64,000 nucleotides of DNA, taken from the NCBI GenBank assembly GCA_021613335.1, contig JAJTWR010000067.1, forward strand, positions 315,001-379,000, read 5' to 3'. Source of the DNA: Whitmania pigra. Taxonomy: Eukaryota; Annelida; Clitellata; Hirudinida; Haemopidae. The position numbers and the translations under genes are program-made. Below, in pieces: positions 19,364 to 30,669 of the stretch (the stretch's first letter is position 1; every line of letters begins with the position of its first letter). The notes under the pieces are model-generated. The model was given only the letters and a program-made list of their open reading frames with translations. It searched no databases and was not told where the DNA came from.

Positions 19364-19480
19364 ACAAGGTTGCACAACAATCACTTAATGCAACAAGGTT
19401 GCACAACAATCACTTAATGCAACAAGGTTGCACAACAATAACTTAATGCAACAATGTTGCACAACAATCACTTTATGCAA
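19364..19480. repeat. 29-bp minisatellite, 4 copies
   Basis: The unit caacaaggttgcacaacaat plus cacttaatg is repeated four times, with single changes in the third and fourth copies. It starts about 125 bp after the stop codon of the 18461-19237 gene, possibly in its 3' untranslated region. Confidence 0.9.
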
Positions 19481-19499
19481 CTTATGTATTGCATACTGA

Positions 19500-20456
19500 A
19501 GATTTAGTCCATAATTAATGCAATTAAGCTCTTTTTTCTACAATCATGGCCCAACTAATAATTTTTTAATATAATTTTTAATAAATCCCGTTAAATTTGG
19601 TAATCGTTGATTTTAGGACGCAAGATATTTGGACGAAATGACATCAAACATCCCAGAAACTTCACTCCATGATGACATCATCAGTAGAATGAATTCGAGT
19701 GCGTTCGAATGGCATTTCGAATAAGCATTATTTTAACTGCCCATGCAAACTCATTTATAATATTTTGACATAAACTTATGATTTAAACTAAACTAACAAA
19801 CTAAAGCAAACTTAGAATGGTAGCATAAGCTGTGTGAAACTATAAAGTATAAATAAATGAAATCACATAATTTAAAAGAAAGATGAAGCTCTTCTTTATT
19901 GCCTCTAATATCTTAGAATTACGAGATTCATTTTTTATTTATTCTTGTAAATTTCGTTCATCATTATTTGAAGTAATAATATTTTTCTTAATTGTTGTTA
20001 CCGTTGTTGTAAAATCATCATCATCGTAATCATCATTTCATCTAACATAACCTACGTCTTCTTTATCTTTGAAGACATTAAAAATTAAAACAAATTTAAA
20101 AATAATCCCACTTAAATATTTTCGATGTTTCAAGATTCTTAAGCCCACGTTAGGCTCGAATCGTCTGCAATTTTAAGCTGCACGGGAGACATTGTAGAAC
20201 ATGTTTGTCCGCCAATTTCCAGCAGTAATTGGCCTCATTTCGTCGAGGTTTTATGTCCACCATCGTTCAGAAAGCGAAGAAGGGGTTTCAAATATTTCTC
20301 CATCATTAAGGAACTCTTACTGTCATGGCTTCCTTTGGTTTACTCAGACGCTAAGGGTCATCTCAGGGTCATAAAACGCCAGTAAAATAGAGAAATAAGA
20401 ATTATTTAGCTAAATAACAAATAATAGTGATGATAATAATAATAATAATAATAATA

Positions 20457-20537
<81 letters not shown>

Positions 20538-21640
20538 CCAATGATCAATTAAAAGATTTAGGATAAGTTATTATTATTTATATCATATATATTATATTAT
20601 ATAATATTAATTATTATTATTATTATTATCATCATCATCATTATTATTATTATTATCATTATCATTATTATTATCATCATTATCATCATCATTATTATAT
20701 ATATATTTATATGCATATAACTATTTGTAATTATTACAATAAATATAATATCATGCATTATATTGTTTTAAATACAACTTCAAAATTTAAACGATTTACT
20801 GATTTTTAAAACATTAAAACAATTCAAAAACGTGGTTGAAGATGACCGATTGAAGGTAAAAACATCCAATTGGTCTCCTGACCGAAGAAGCTATCAATCA
20901 ACTGACGTTGCAATCATTCGATCCATCCAACCACCAACCAATCAGTCGATCCATCAAACCATCAACCAATCAACCAAAAAGTCGCATCAATCCAAATAAA
21001 TTCTTGAAACCATTTCAAATTGTAAGGAAGCTTTAAAACCAACATTTAAAATAAACACAACCACGTTATAAAATAAATATATGTAATTATTAATATTTAA
21101 TAATGCATAATAAATACAAAATAAATTATTATAATTATATTATAATTATTTGTCATGTTATTACATTGTTATTACTTGAAAGTGAGCTTTGTAGCGATTC
21201 CTAAATTTTAACTTATTTACTCATTTCATAATTTTTCAATCTATTAGTTATAATTGCTTGATTTTCAGAGCTAAAGAGAAACAGATACAAAAAGGTTAAA
21301 GAGATTTAGAAGAAATCATCATCATCAAATTCAATGTGATCATCACCATCATCATCGTGATCATTATCATCATAACCATCGTCGTCGTCAATAAGGAGAT
21401 AACGAATGTGATAAGAGATGAATTGTGACCCCTGATGCGTTTGATGGTTTTACTTGGCAGGTGGTGACGATCAGAAATGAACTGTTATTACGCTGCAGTA
21501 AACGGATGAATGAACGAACGAATGAAAAAGACAGAAATGCAGCACGAAATACCTCGCATAAAACCCTCGTGTTGATGACACGAACGAAGAAAAGATTTTT
21601 AAGCGAACATTAACGATCAAGAAATCAAGGGCGTAAACAG
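19500..21640. other. Intergenic stretch with simple repeats
   Basis: No exon supported. It includes (AAT)n at about 20425-20535, (ATT)n/(ATC)n at about 20610-20700 and degenerate ccaatcaacc-type repeats at about 20925-20980. The GC-richer 20140-20370 part shows no recognisable coding. Confidence 0.5.
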
Positions 21641-21870
21641 TAAAAACTTTCTTTTTTCGTCCTTCAATAAAAAAGCCTCAAGCTGTGAAATCGGCTCGTT
21701 TTCATTCCCCTTTCATCGCTCAGATATTCTCTCCACATCCGGTCACAACGACGCATGCGCAGCTGTGCGGACGAGGAATTCTTATTTAGACTCAACGGGC
21801 TTAACGGATCGGACACGATGAGGCTGGCGATTCGCAAAAATCAGTTTTGCTTCTCTCGACTCGGCGTCGT
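21640..21870. promoter_or_regulatory. CpG-richer candidate promoter with NRF1-like site
   Basis: A GC- and CpG-rich island in otherwise AT-rich DNA. It contains the palindromic core cgcatgcgca at 21752-21761, which matches the core of NRF1-type promoter sites, followed by agctgtgcgg. It lies about 600 bp upstream of the signal-peptide exon at 22353, so it may be that gene's promoter. Confidence 0.35.
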
Positions 21871-22352
21871 TTGAATTGCGTACGATAATATTAATAATGA
21901 TTATTAATTAACTAATAAATGATACTTATCCGATTAATATTAGTTAATTCATAAATATTGCTTAACTGAAAAATATTACTTAACTGTTAATCGTAATTTT
22001 TGTGCGAGTTGCTTAATTTTGAACGTGCCAATCTGAATTTGAATAAAGTCTAATGAATTGTTGGTGAATTTTGAAACTGAATTGTAGTCATCGTCACTAT
22101 TTCAAACTTCCTGCAGAAATACATATTTGATTACGATAAAGCGAAACCATTATCGATTTGAAAATAGTGCATAATTAAAAAGTATTTCTTTTAATAATTA
22201 ATATAAAAATTTGAACAAAAATAACAAAGATTTCAAACATTTAAACAAGTTTTTTAAACAAGTTTTTTAAATTTCTCTTTAAAACATTTAAAAAATAAAA
22301 AGTTGCTTAAAAGCGAACCGAGATAGTAAGTAACCTTTATCATCCAATTGCC

Positions 22353-22446
22353 ATGTACATCTCCACCATTACCATCAACGCAATCCTCATCCTCATGGTG
22401 GCGGCTGAGGTTCATCCGTATGCAACTGGGTCAACTATGGAAATAG
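22353..22446 (+). CDS. Candidate first exon with signal peptide
   Basis: The ATG at 22353 opens a frame with a strong signal-peptide profile (MYISTITINAILILMVAAEV) and ends at a donor, ATA-G then gtcagt, in phase 1. Joined to the phase-1 exon at 35068 it stays in frame and would supply the missing N-terminus of the acidic membrane protein, giving a total of 635 residues. The intron would then be 12.6 kb long, so intermediate exons are possible and the link is inference. The open frame continues past the donor into GAT-rich DNA, which I treat as intron. Confidence 0.45.
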
Positions 22447-22899
22447 GTCAGTTTCAATTGGAGACAATATGGCGTCCATTGATGATGGTGGTGATTGATG
22501 ATGATTGTGATGGTGATGATGATGTTGCTGGTGGTGATGATGACGTTTGTAAATTGCAGTGATTGATAATTGGGTTACATGCATTGTTAGTGTAAACACA
22601 TAATATTCATTGCGAAATTAATGTCATAAAAACAATAAATGATTATAATAGTAAATTTTAGACAAAATTAAAGCTATTATATTAATAAATTAACTTCAGC
22701 TATAATAAACTTCAAAAAAAAACAACAGTAATAACCAATTAATATATAATAAACATTGCATATTTATAATATTTTTTAAATAAAAAAAACAATTAAAAAA
22801 GAAATTCACAAAAAAGAGACAGGAGGATTATTTTGATGCATTTTCAATAATTTGTCACTTCAATGATGGTTTCGGAAAGCCTTGGAAGTGTTTATTGAT

Positions 22900-22987
22900 G
22901 ATAATGATGACGACGAAGACGACGATGACGATGACGACGAAGACGACGATGACGATGACGACGATGACACTGATGACAATGATAATG

Positions 22988-23068
<81 letters not shown>

Positions 23069-23132
23069 TAATAATAATAATATAATAATAATAATATAAT
23101 AATAATAATAATAATAATAATATAATAATAAT
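22900..23132. repeat. (GAC/GAT)n followed by (AAT)n microsatellite
   Basis: A GAC/GAT-rich tract (about 22900-22988) runs directly into AAT repeats (about 22990-23132) with periodic extra bases (aataatataat). Confidence 0.9.
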
Positions 23133-23134
23133 CT

Positions 23135-24870
23135 TGAATCACCTGCACAGTAAAAAATCAAAGGCATATAAATTTTCTGGCAACGAAAGAAAATGGAACA
23201 AAATATATTTCTGAGATTTTTTCTGGAATTTGAAAGAATTAAAGAAAATAATAGGAAGTTTAAAACGCAATAATTCGAAAGAAACTTTTTCTTGCTTCTG
23301 AAGGAAATGTATTGAAGAATTTACAGTTTACGGATAAATGGATGGATTGATTGGTTTATGGATGGAAAGATGGATGTACAGATTGATGAATGGATGAATT
23401 AGTGGACAGATGGATGGATGAATAAATTGATGAATAGATGAATGGATGAATGATTGGACGGATGGCTCAAAGGTCGGTCTAGATATGACCCCAGAAAGGA
23501 GATATGAATTGAAGGAATTTCATAAATCATTTCGTTTCTAATACTTTTTCATTTTTTATCGCAACTGGCACCAACATCGTCATCATCATCATTATAATGA
23601 TCACGGAGGTGATGATGATGATGATGATGATGACGACAACGACGTTCGGTGATCGTTGTCCTAACGCGAAGATAAATAACGCCTTGTAAAGATCGATGCA
23701 ATTTATTTGTCACATGGTGAATCATGCTTCATCTCTTCTTCTTCCTCCTCCTCTTCCTCCTCGTCTTCATCATCGTCGTCATAGGCATAATCCTAGAAAA
23801 GATATTCGCTTCATGGATAGCGCCAAATGGAATTTGACGTTGACGACGACATGAGGCATTTGACGAACACCTTGACGTCGATGTAGTATCATCATCATCA
23901 TCATCATCATCGCCAAAATCGCCATGAGCGTTATAATCATCGTTTGCTTATTCATCCATGATGAGTAAAAATCATAAAAATCATTCCATCCATTCATTGC
24001 CATTTTATTATTTCCGTAATCGTGAGCCTTTGTAATGAGATGTGCCAATGTGTTTACACTTCTATGTTTGTCTTATGATTCTATTTATTTTTTATTATCA
24101 TAAACCTATTACCAGAATTAACTATCTCGTGATAATTCATTCAGTACATCAACATCGAATCGAAACACCAACAATGCTTCAACATCCTTGCGTCATTAAT
24201 TCATTAATTCATCCGACCATCGTCTTTCCATTCATCGATTCATTCATCCATCCAACAATGCATTCATTCATTCACTCACTCCTCCATCCATCGAAGCTTT
24301 TCCAGCAGCTCCATGGAATGGCGCCAATATTGGCAGACGTATTCGCTCATGTCTGCAATAGAAAACCCAAAGTATTTCCAATGTTGTTCGGTTAGAACAT
24401 ATAATTAGTAAGAAGGAGATTTTACAGCAAATTTAATTTAAACTGCTCAAAAAATAGTTATAAACAATGCATGCATTTATTCTATTCAATAATGGATTCG
24501 ATGAATCAATTTCTGAATTGTGAATGGAGATGACAATATGTTATTACATTATTTATTTTATTAAACATCATTTATTATTTTCAGATTTTTTTTTATATTT
24601 TAAAAAATATTCTATATTTCATTATGTTTGATGATACCGATGTCTGTTCGCATGTCACGTGATCCCCTGAAATTATGGTTTAAATGAGAACTTTCAAGTT
24701 GAACACGGAACTTGACATATTAACTGTTATAAATATTATTATATATATTATTTATATATTATTAATTAATATTTGTTATTATTATTATATTTATTTTATT
24801 AAGTGGTGGAGGATCAAAGTCTCTTACCTGCCCACTATGAAACAGCAAAACATTAGTAAGCGAGAAAATG
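23135..24870. other. Non-coding stretch, probable intron
   Basis: No exon supported on either strand. Degenerate GGATG repeats at about 23335-23465, GAT repeats at about 23605-23635, CTT/CCT-rich DNA at about 23725-23775 and cattcattcatc-type repeats at about 24195-24295. Confidence 0.5.
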
Positions 24871-25249
24871 TCAAATTTATTGAGGAGAGGGTGAAGCGAC
24901 TGTAGGTGATATGTATGTACTATGCCAGTAGTAGAGACTACTCTATTAGGTAGATTATTTCAGGTATTAATTATTCGATTTGTGACAAAATATTTGGTGC
25001 TGTCTACTGCGCATAAATTTGACCTTAGTTTAAATTGATGACCTCTAGTTGAAGAGTAGGTTGCAAAATGAATATGGTTTTTATGGTATGTTGATGTTAA
25101 ATTATTGATAATCCTGTTTAATATATAATAAGCAGAGGTCAGCTATTAAACGGCGATGCTCAATCGATTTAAGTTGTAAAGCCTTGAGCCGATCTTGGTA
25201 CTTTAGCTGTCTAACATTTGGTAAATTTCTTTTGGATTTTTTCAATGTT

Positions 25250-25495
25250 TTTTTTTTTGAGAAAATTTATTAATCATCAAAATGAAAGAAACAAAGCAAA
25301 CAAAATGACCAACATGCGGATTAATAAAGAACTCATGAATCAGCCTTAAGGAAGAGCAAGCTTCCGCTGGCAAGCTGACCTAGAAATATCAATTAATTGA
25401 AAGAACAATAATAAACCTGTCAAATAAACAATTAATCGAGAATACCACAAACTAAATACAATTTAAAGGACAATTTGAATAATAAATATAATAGT
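25250..25495. mobile_element. Probable insertion within the CR1-like LINE
   Basis: The LINE 3' reading breaks after ttggattttttcaatg and resumes at about 25498 (cgatcaggtatttatgggga). The sequence between, starting with a T-run and AT-rich, has no match to the second LINE copy at 29.9-30.6 kb, which is continuous at this point. Identity unknown. Confidence 0.45.
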
Positions 25496-25999
25496 TTTCG
25501 ATCAGGTATTTATGGGGAAGGTTCCTGACCTGACAGCTGTACTCAAGGATTGGTCTGACTTGTACACAATAAGCTTTGGTCAGATGATTCTTGTTCCTAG
25601 AGGTGAATAATCTGAGAATGAGTCTTGAACGGACTGCAGCCTAGTGTGTGACATTGTCAGTATGAAGCCGGAATTTTAAATTTGAATTTACTATAACACA
25701 AGATACAAGATCTCTGGTTTGATCGACTGTGGTGAGTCATCAATGCAGCACTGCTGTGGACAGAGTCCATTCCTGGAACTGGTTTTAACTGAGCAATTAA
25801 AGCATTTTTTCACGGCTGAGTTTAGCTGCCACTTCCTGCTCTGTGTAGTAAATATCTTAATTGTGATATCTTTTGGTAGGGAATCGATTACGTCATTGAT
25901 GTGGGTTAGAAACACCTTCCTGTGGCACACCGCTAGTAATGTCAATGGAATCGGATCTCGAGCCAATTATGAGGACATAATGTTTTCTTTAATACAGTA

Positions 26000-26190
26000 G
26001 ATGCAGGGTAGGGTTACGTGCCCGCATACGGCGGTAATAGCAGCAGGCGTAATGTGCCGTATCCGAAACTCAGCCTGCACTGCCGCCAGCGCTTTGGAAA
26101 GGAGCGCTATATAAATGGTTACAATTTTTTGATGTCTCTGACGCTATTCATATGGCGCTATATAAATGAAGTAAATGAAATGAATGAAAA
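26000..26190 (+). mobile_element. SINE-like element with GCGCTATATAAAT tail
   Basis: A ~190-bp insertion in the CR1-like LINE, flanked by the direct repeat acagta (25994-25999 and 26191-26196), consistent with a target-site duplication. It carries aaaggagcgctatataaatg and ends in an aaatgaaatgaatgaaaa tail. The ggcgctatataaat motif is a known type of 3' end shared by some SINEs and LINEs. Similar sequence occurs at about 37850-37880 and, inverted, near 52165-52190. Confidence 0.65.
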
Positions 26191-29142
26191 ACAGTAAGTC
26201 AGAAAGCCATTGAAACAAGCTTTCAGTAATACCATAGGATTTAACTTTGTCAAGATATAGCATCAAAGGCCATTTTGAAAGTCGAAGTAGATTATGTCTG
26301 CTGACGTCGTCGCTGTGAAACGGTCCAGTCATAAACACATTCCAGCAAATTTGTGATGGCTGATTTTAGTGGTCTGAATCCATGTTGTTGAGGAGATATT
26401 ATTGAGGACTTAATGTCCAGAAAAATTAAGTGATATAGATTCGTTTTGTTAATTATTTTTTCCAGGACTCGACAGCAGGTTCGTGTCAAGGAGAATGTAA
26501 TTCGAGAGGCTAGATGTTGGACTTTTTTGTGGATTAGGAATGTGGTCGGGGCCTTGTGAGCAAGAACGTTTCAGTAGTCTCAAAGTTTGTATGGCAGCAT
26601 CAGGAGTGACTAGGTCTTAATCCAAGGTTTTAGCAGAGCAGTTGAGGAGAAAGTCATAATTCCATTATGTTTTATAATTTGAAGTCATAATTCCAATATG
26701 TTTTATAATTTGAAGTCATAGTCCAATTATGTTTTATTATTTCTCCAATCGATGAGTGACAAAAAAGCTTCTTATTAACATATCTGTAGAAGCTGCCTTA
26801 ATTATTCTTGCTAATGAGATGCTTCTTTCGTGGCTCAATATGCGGTGAGTTGATTGCTGCATTTTTCTGAAAACTTATATATTAAAAAGTATATTTGGTT
26901 TTTTTTTCTGAAGATCAGAACAAGATTTCTCATGCCAGTATTTGACTTTGATTTTGTAAAGGTTGGTATCATATGGATGTCTTCTGATATTTGCGTAACT
27001 CTTGAAGACGAAGGGAAGATACGATTTGATGCCCTTTTTCATGCATAAGATGAAATTTGACCAACACTCCTCAATTTATTTAAGTTAATGTAGTCCGCCC
27101 TGTTAAAATCATAACAGCCGTGAGATTACGCATACGTATGTGGAGTTGTACCATTCAGGCGTAAAGTGATGATGTTGTGGTCTGACGAGGCAAGCGTGCA
27201 AGTTATTTCAAGCGTTGAAATTAGTAATGGGTCATTAGACAAGATCAGGTCGAGAATGTTCTTATTTCGCGTTGGACAAATCGATGAAGACCGAACTCGT
27301 TGAAAAACTCCAGAAATATCCTGCAGATAGAGTTATTAGGAGCCAATATGAATTCCCAGTTGAGCTCAGGAAGGTTAAAGTCACTCATAAGACAGAGCTT
27401 GCGATAGCCTAAATAGAGATGCCTCAAGCAATTAATTTGTCTCGGCAGCCAAAGAGAATCCTCCGCTCCGATAGTAACCAATGAAACGCTAGTTTTGAGA
27501 GCCAATTCTTGAGTCTGCACAAACTATTCCAATGTTAGAATTATTCGAAGCTACTTAGACCTGATGATATTTTAATGTTTTTGATGATCAAAGTAACTCC
27601 TCCTCCTCTTGAACGTCTATCCCATCGGACAGCGGTGAAACCATTAGGTAGAAAGAAGCTACTTGGTATGTCATTTGAGAGCCAATCAGCAAAAAATGTT
27701 TGGGTTGAAATTATAAAGAAATAAATCGATTTTCGTGGACTTGTTAACGCTTCTAATATTCGCAAGTGCAAATTTAAGAGGTCACTATAACTATTTTGAA
27801 CAGGAAGGAATGAATTATTCTTTACATTATTCGCAAAAACTGAAGGAATAGGAGAGTCCAGGAAATTAAACTTCGGATTGTAGATAAAACTTGAAAAACC
27901 AAGAGACTTCTGGCGAAATGAAACTGGGACATCAAGTTTTCCGGATGTCCCTATCCGAGTGTTTACCATTTCTTCAGGGGTGGAATAGATTGGAAAAAAA
28001 TTTCCTTGACCTTCTGCGCTTTTTTTCATTCTTTCACGTATTTGGCATTTCTTATTCCACTCAATCTCCGCCTCTCTTTTCGTTAGATCCCGGTTAAAGA
28101 AAGTTTGTTTTGATATGGGGTCTGAGGAGGTACCGAGCAGAACTGCGGATCCGATGAGATCCTCGACAACCACGGGACCTGAGAGGCGCACCACCAGATT
28201 CTTACCCTCCCTGCCTTCGCTTTGTAGAGATGACAGACAGCTTGACAGTCAGGTGATTTTCACAAAAGTACAGAAAGTGGGCTTGGTCAAAAACGCCTGG
28301 AATTGGTTTCATACGGTCAACATGCTGTTAAACCCGGAAACAAGATTAGCCATTGTCTCTGCATAACTGATTTGATAGATGTTTTCACTGAAGTTTCCAA
28401 CATTTGCTGGATGTTTTTGTTATTCCTCTCAAGAACTCTGGAGAGAATAATCTCCAAATTCTCCAAGGAAACGGACTTCAACTTAACTCAAGAGAATCGC
28501 TCAGAAATCAACCAAAATTAATAAAATCTTGTTATATTATTAAATTCTAACGAAACTTGCTACGATCAATTTAGCTGCCGTTTATGAAAAATTGAATCAA
28601 GCCGTTTTCTTTCGGAGTCGTATTTACCTCTCTTTATCGCTCAGCATTATTCCTAAGCAGGATGATATTATTACGAGAACGTGAACTATATTTTGATGAT
28701 AAGCTTGAGTCGACTAAAGCAGAAATGAATGAACTCCAATCACAATAATTGCTTTAAATAAATTATAACTGGTGCATTAAATACATCATAATTTTTTTAT
28801 ATTGTTCAGTATTTCATTCAGTTTAAATCGTTTCAAATGTTTCCAAATCAACCCAGTTATGCAACTGACTTTAATCAATTAAATAATTAACTTCACTTTA
28901 ACATAAGCACTTGTGAAGACAAAATTGTCCATAGGGAAATGGTCTTAGAAAATCAAAATGACCCTAATAACAGGTTTAAATGTAATTAAATATAAAAAGA
29001 ATCGCTTAAACAAAATAAAATTTAAATACTCAGGAATTTATACAAAAATTGTTCTAAAATAAAGTTTCATTGAAGTCTCCATTAAATATAGGGTAGGTCG
29101 TGGTGAGGCATAAATTTTACATCTAAGGCAGGAGAAGAATAA

Positions 29143-29482
29143 AGGGATGGATGGATGGATGGATGGATGGATGGATGGATGGATGGATGGATGGATGGAT
29201 GGATGGATGGATGGATGGATGGATGATGGATGGATGGATGGATGGATGGATGGATGGATGGATGGATGGATGGATGGATGGATGGATGGATGGATGGATG
29301 GAATGGATGGATGGATGGATGGAGGATGGATGGATGGATGGATGGATGGATGGATGGATGGATGGATGGATGGATGGATGGATGGATGGATGGATGGATG
29401 GATGGACGGACGGACGGATGGATGGATGGATGGATGGATGGATGGATGGATGGATGGATGGATGGATGGATGGATGGATGGA
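29143..29482. repeat. (GGAT)n tetranucleotide array
   Basis: About 340 bp of GGAT repeats with a few phase slips (ggatgatgg, ggaatgg, ggaggatgg) and a small GGAC cluster at about 29402-29415. It resembles the array at 11204-11645. Open frames across it are spurious. Confidence 0.95.
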
Positions 29483-29929
29483 TAGATGGTCAGATAAACA
29501 GACGAAAGATTGTTCTGACGGATAAACATTCTTAGCGATTCTCGGAAAGCTGAATATCGATTTTTATTTCCCACTTTCCTATCGAAGCTGAATAATAATA
29601 CTGAGGGTGACGATGATGATGATGTTGATGATAACGATGTTGATGATGACGGTGATGATGATGGTAGCAGTCACGGCATCATCGTCATAAGCGCCTACAG
29701 TAATGAAGTGTGTCGCTCCTCATAATTTCATCTTCTTTCTGATTGGAAATCACGTTACGTCGCCTTTGTCTTCATTAGTTCTTTTTTTTTATTATTTTTT
29801 TATTTATTTATTCGGTCGATTTATTTAACGGTCGAATGGCTAAAAAGCCACTAATACGATCAGCCTCAGCATAAATGATACAACCAGTCAACATCGAGCG
29901 AGGAAAAAGCAAGGTACAGATTAGTCGGT

Positions 29930-30665
29930 AGCTTATAAAAATTTTGAAAAATCAATCTCGAGGATTAATGCTCTGAAACGTGAGAAAGTGCCAGCAGATA
30001 CCACCTCGTCTGGTAGGGAATTCCAGACAGCAGCAACTCTGTTCAAAAAAATTTTTTTAGCAGCATTAGCTGAGCATTTCCTTGCACGTAACTTAAAGCG
30101 GTGACCCGTGTTCGATTATAATCTGCGAATTAAACAAAATTTAAAAGATCACTTTTTACGAGACCATTCAGTAATTTAAACAAAAAGCATAAATCAGTAA
30201 TTAAACGTCTATGTTCAAGTGTTTTGAGCCCTAGAAACTTAAGTCTTGCTGGTGACGAAGGTTGGGAATTGCCGTTGTGAATCTTCTTTGGACTGACTCG
30301 ATTCTTTTAACAAGGTATTTGAGGTGGGGATTCAGGCGAGCATTATTCTAGTATTGGCCTAACATATGTGCAAAAGGCTTTTATTAGAATGTTTAGGTCT
30401 CGAGTAGAAAAAGACAATAGGATCAGTTTGGATATGGTTGATACTTTTTTAATTATATTATCAATGTGTTTGTCAAAGTGGAGAGAAGAATCAACGAGCA
30501 CCCCTAGATCTCGAACTATGTCAACTCTTGTTAGCTTGTTGCTATTAATGAAATATTCATTAACATTCAAGGGTTAAAACTTCTTCTGCAGCCAATCAGT
30601 GAGAGAATCTGGCATTTGTCAGGAGCAAGTTGTAACTGCCATTGTAATTAAACACCGGTTTTGTC
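29930..30665 (-). mobile_element. CR1-like LINE, RT C-terminal fragment
   Basis: Minus-strand open piece 30570-30343 reads as the RT connection region (VRDLGVLVDSSLHFDKHIDN, then KAFCTYVRPILE). Adjacent sequence down to about 29930 gives the expected C-terminal tail. It is a 5'-truncated second copy of a family related to the 24.9-28.5 kb element. Confidence 0.75.
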
Positions 30666-30669
30666 TACG

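Larger units (their letters stand above)
24880..28520 (-). mobile_element. CR1-like LINE, degraded, with nested insertions
   Basis: Minus-strand reading from about 28520 down to 24880 gives, in order, a possible ORF1 end, an endonuclease segment (RSRGGGVTLIIKN, then CLMSDFNLPELNWE), RT fingers with ISPQQHGFRPLKSAITNLLE, a later RT segment (FLTHINDVIDSLP), and the C-terminal tail. This is the order of a CR1/Rex-type non-LTR element. Many stops and frameshifts show it is inactive. A ~190-bp SINE-like insertion (26000-26190) and another ~240-bp insertion beginning with a T-run near 25250 interrupt it. Confidence 0.8.

Noticed and set aside
20140..20170. ggctcgaatcg considered as a tRNA T-arm
   Set aside because: No matching acceptor stem, D-arm or anticodon arm around it.
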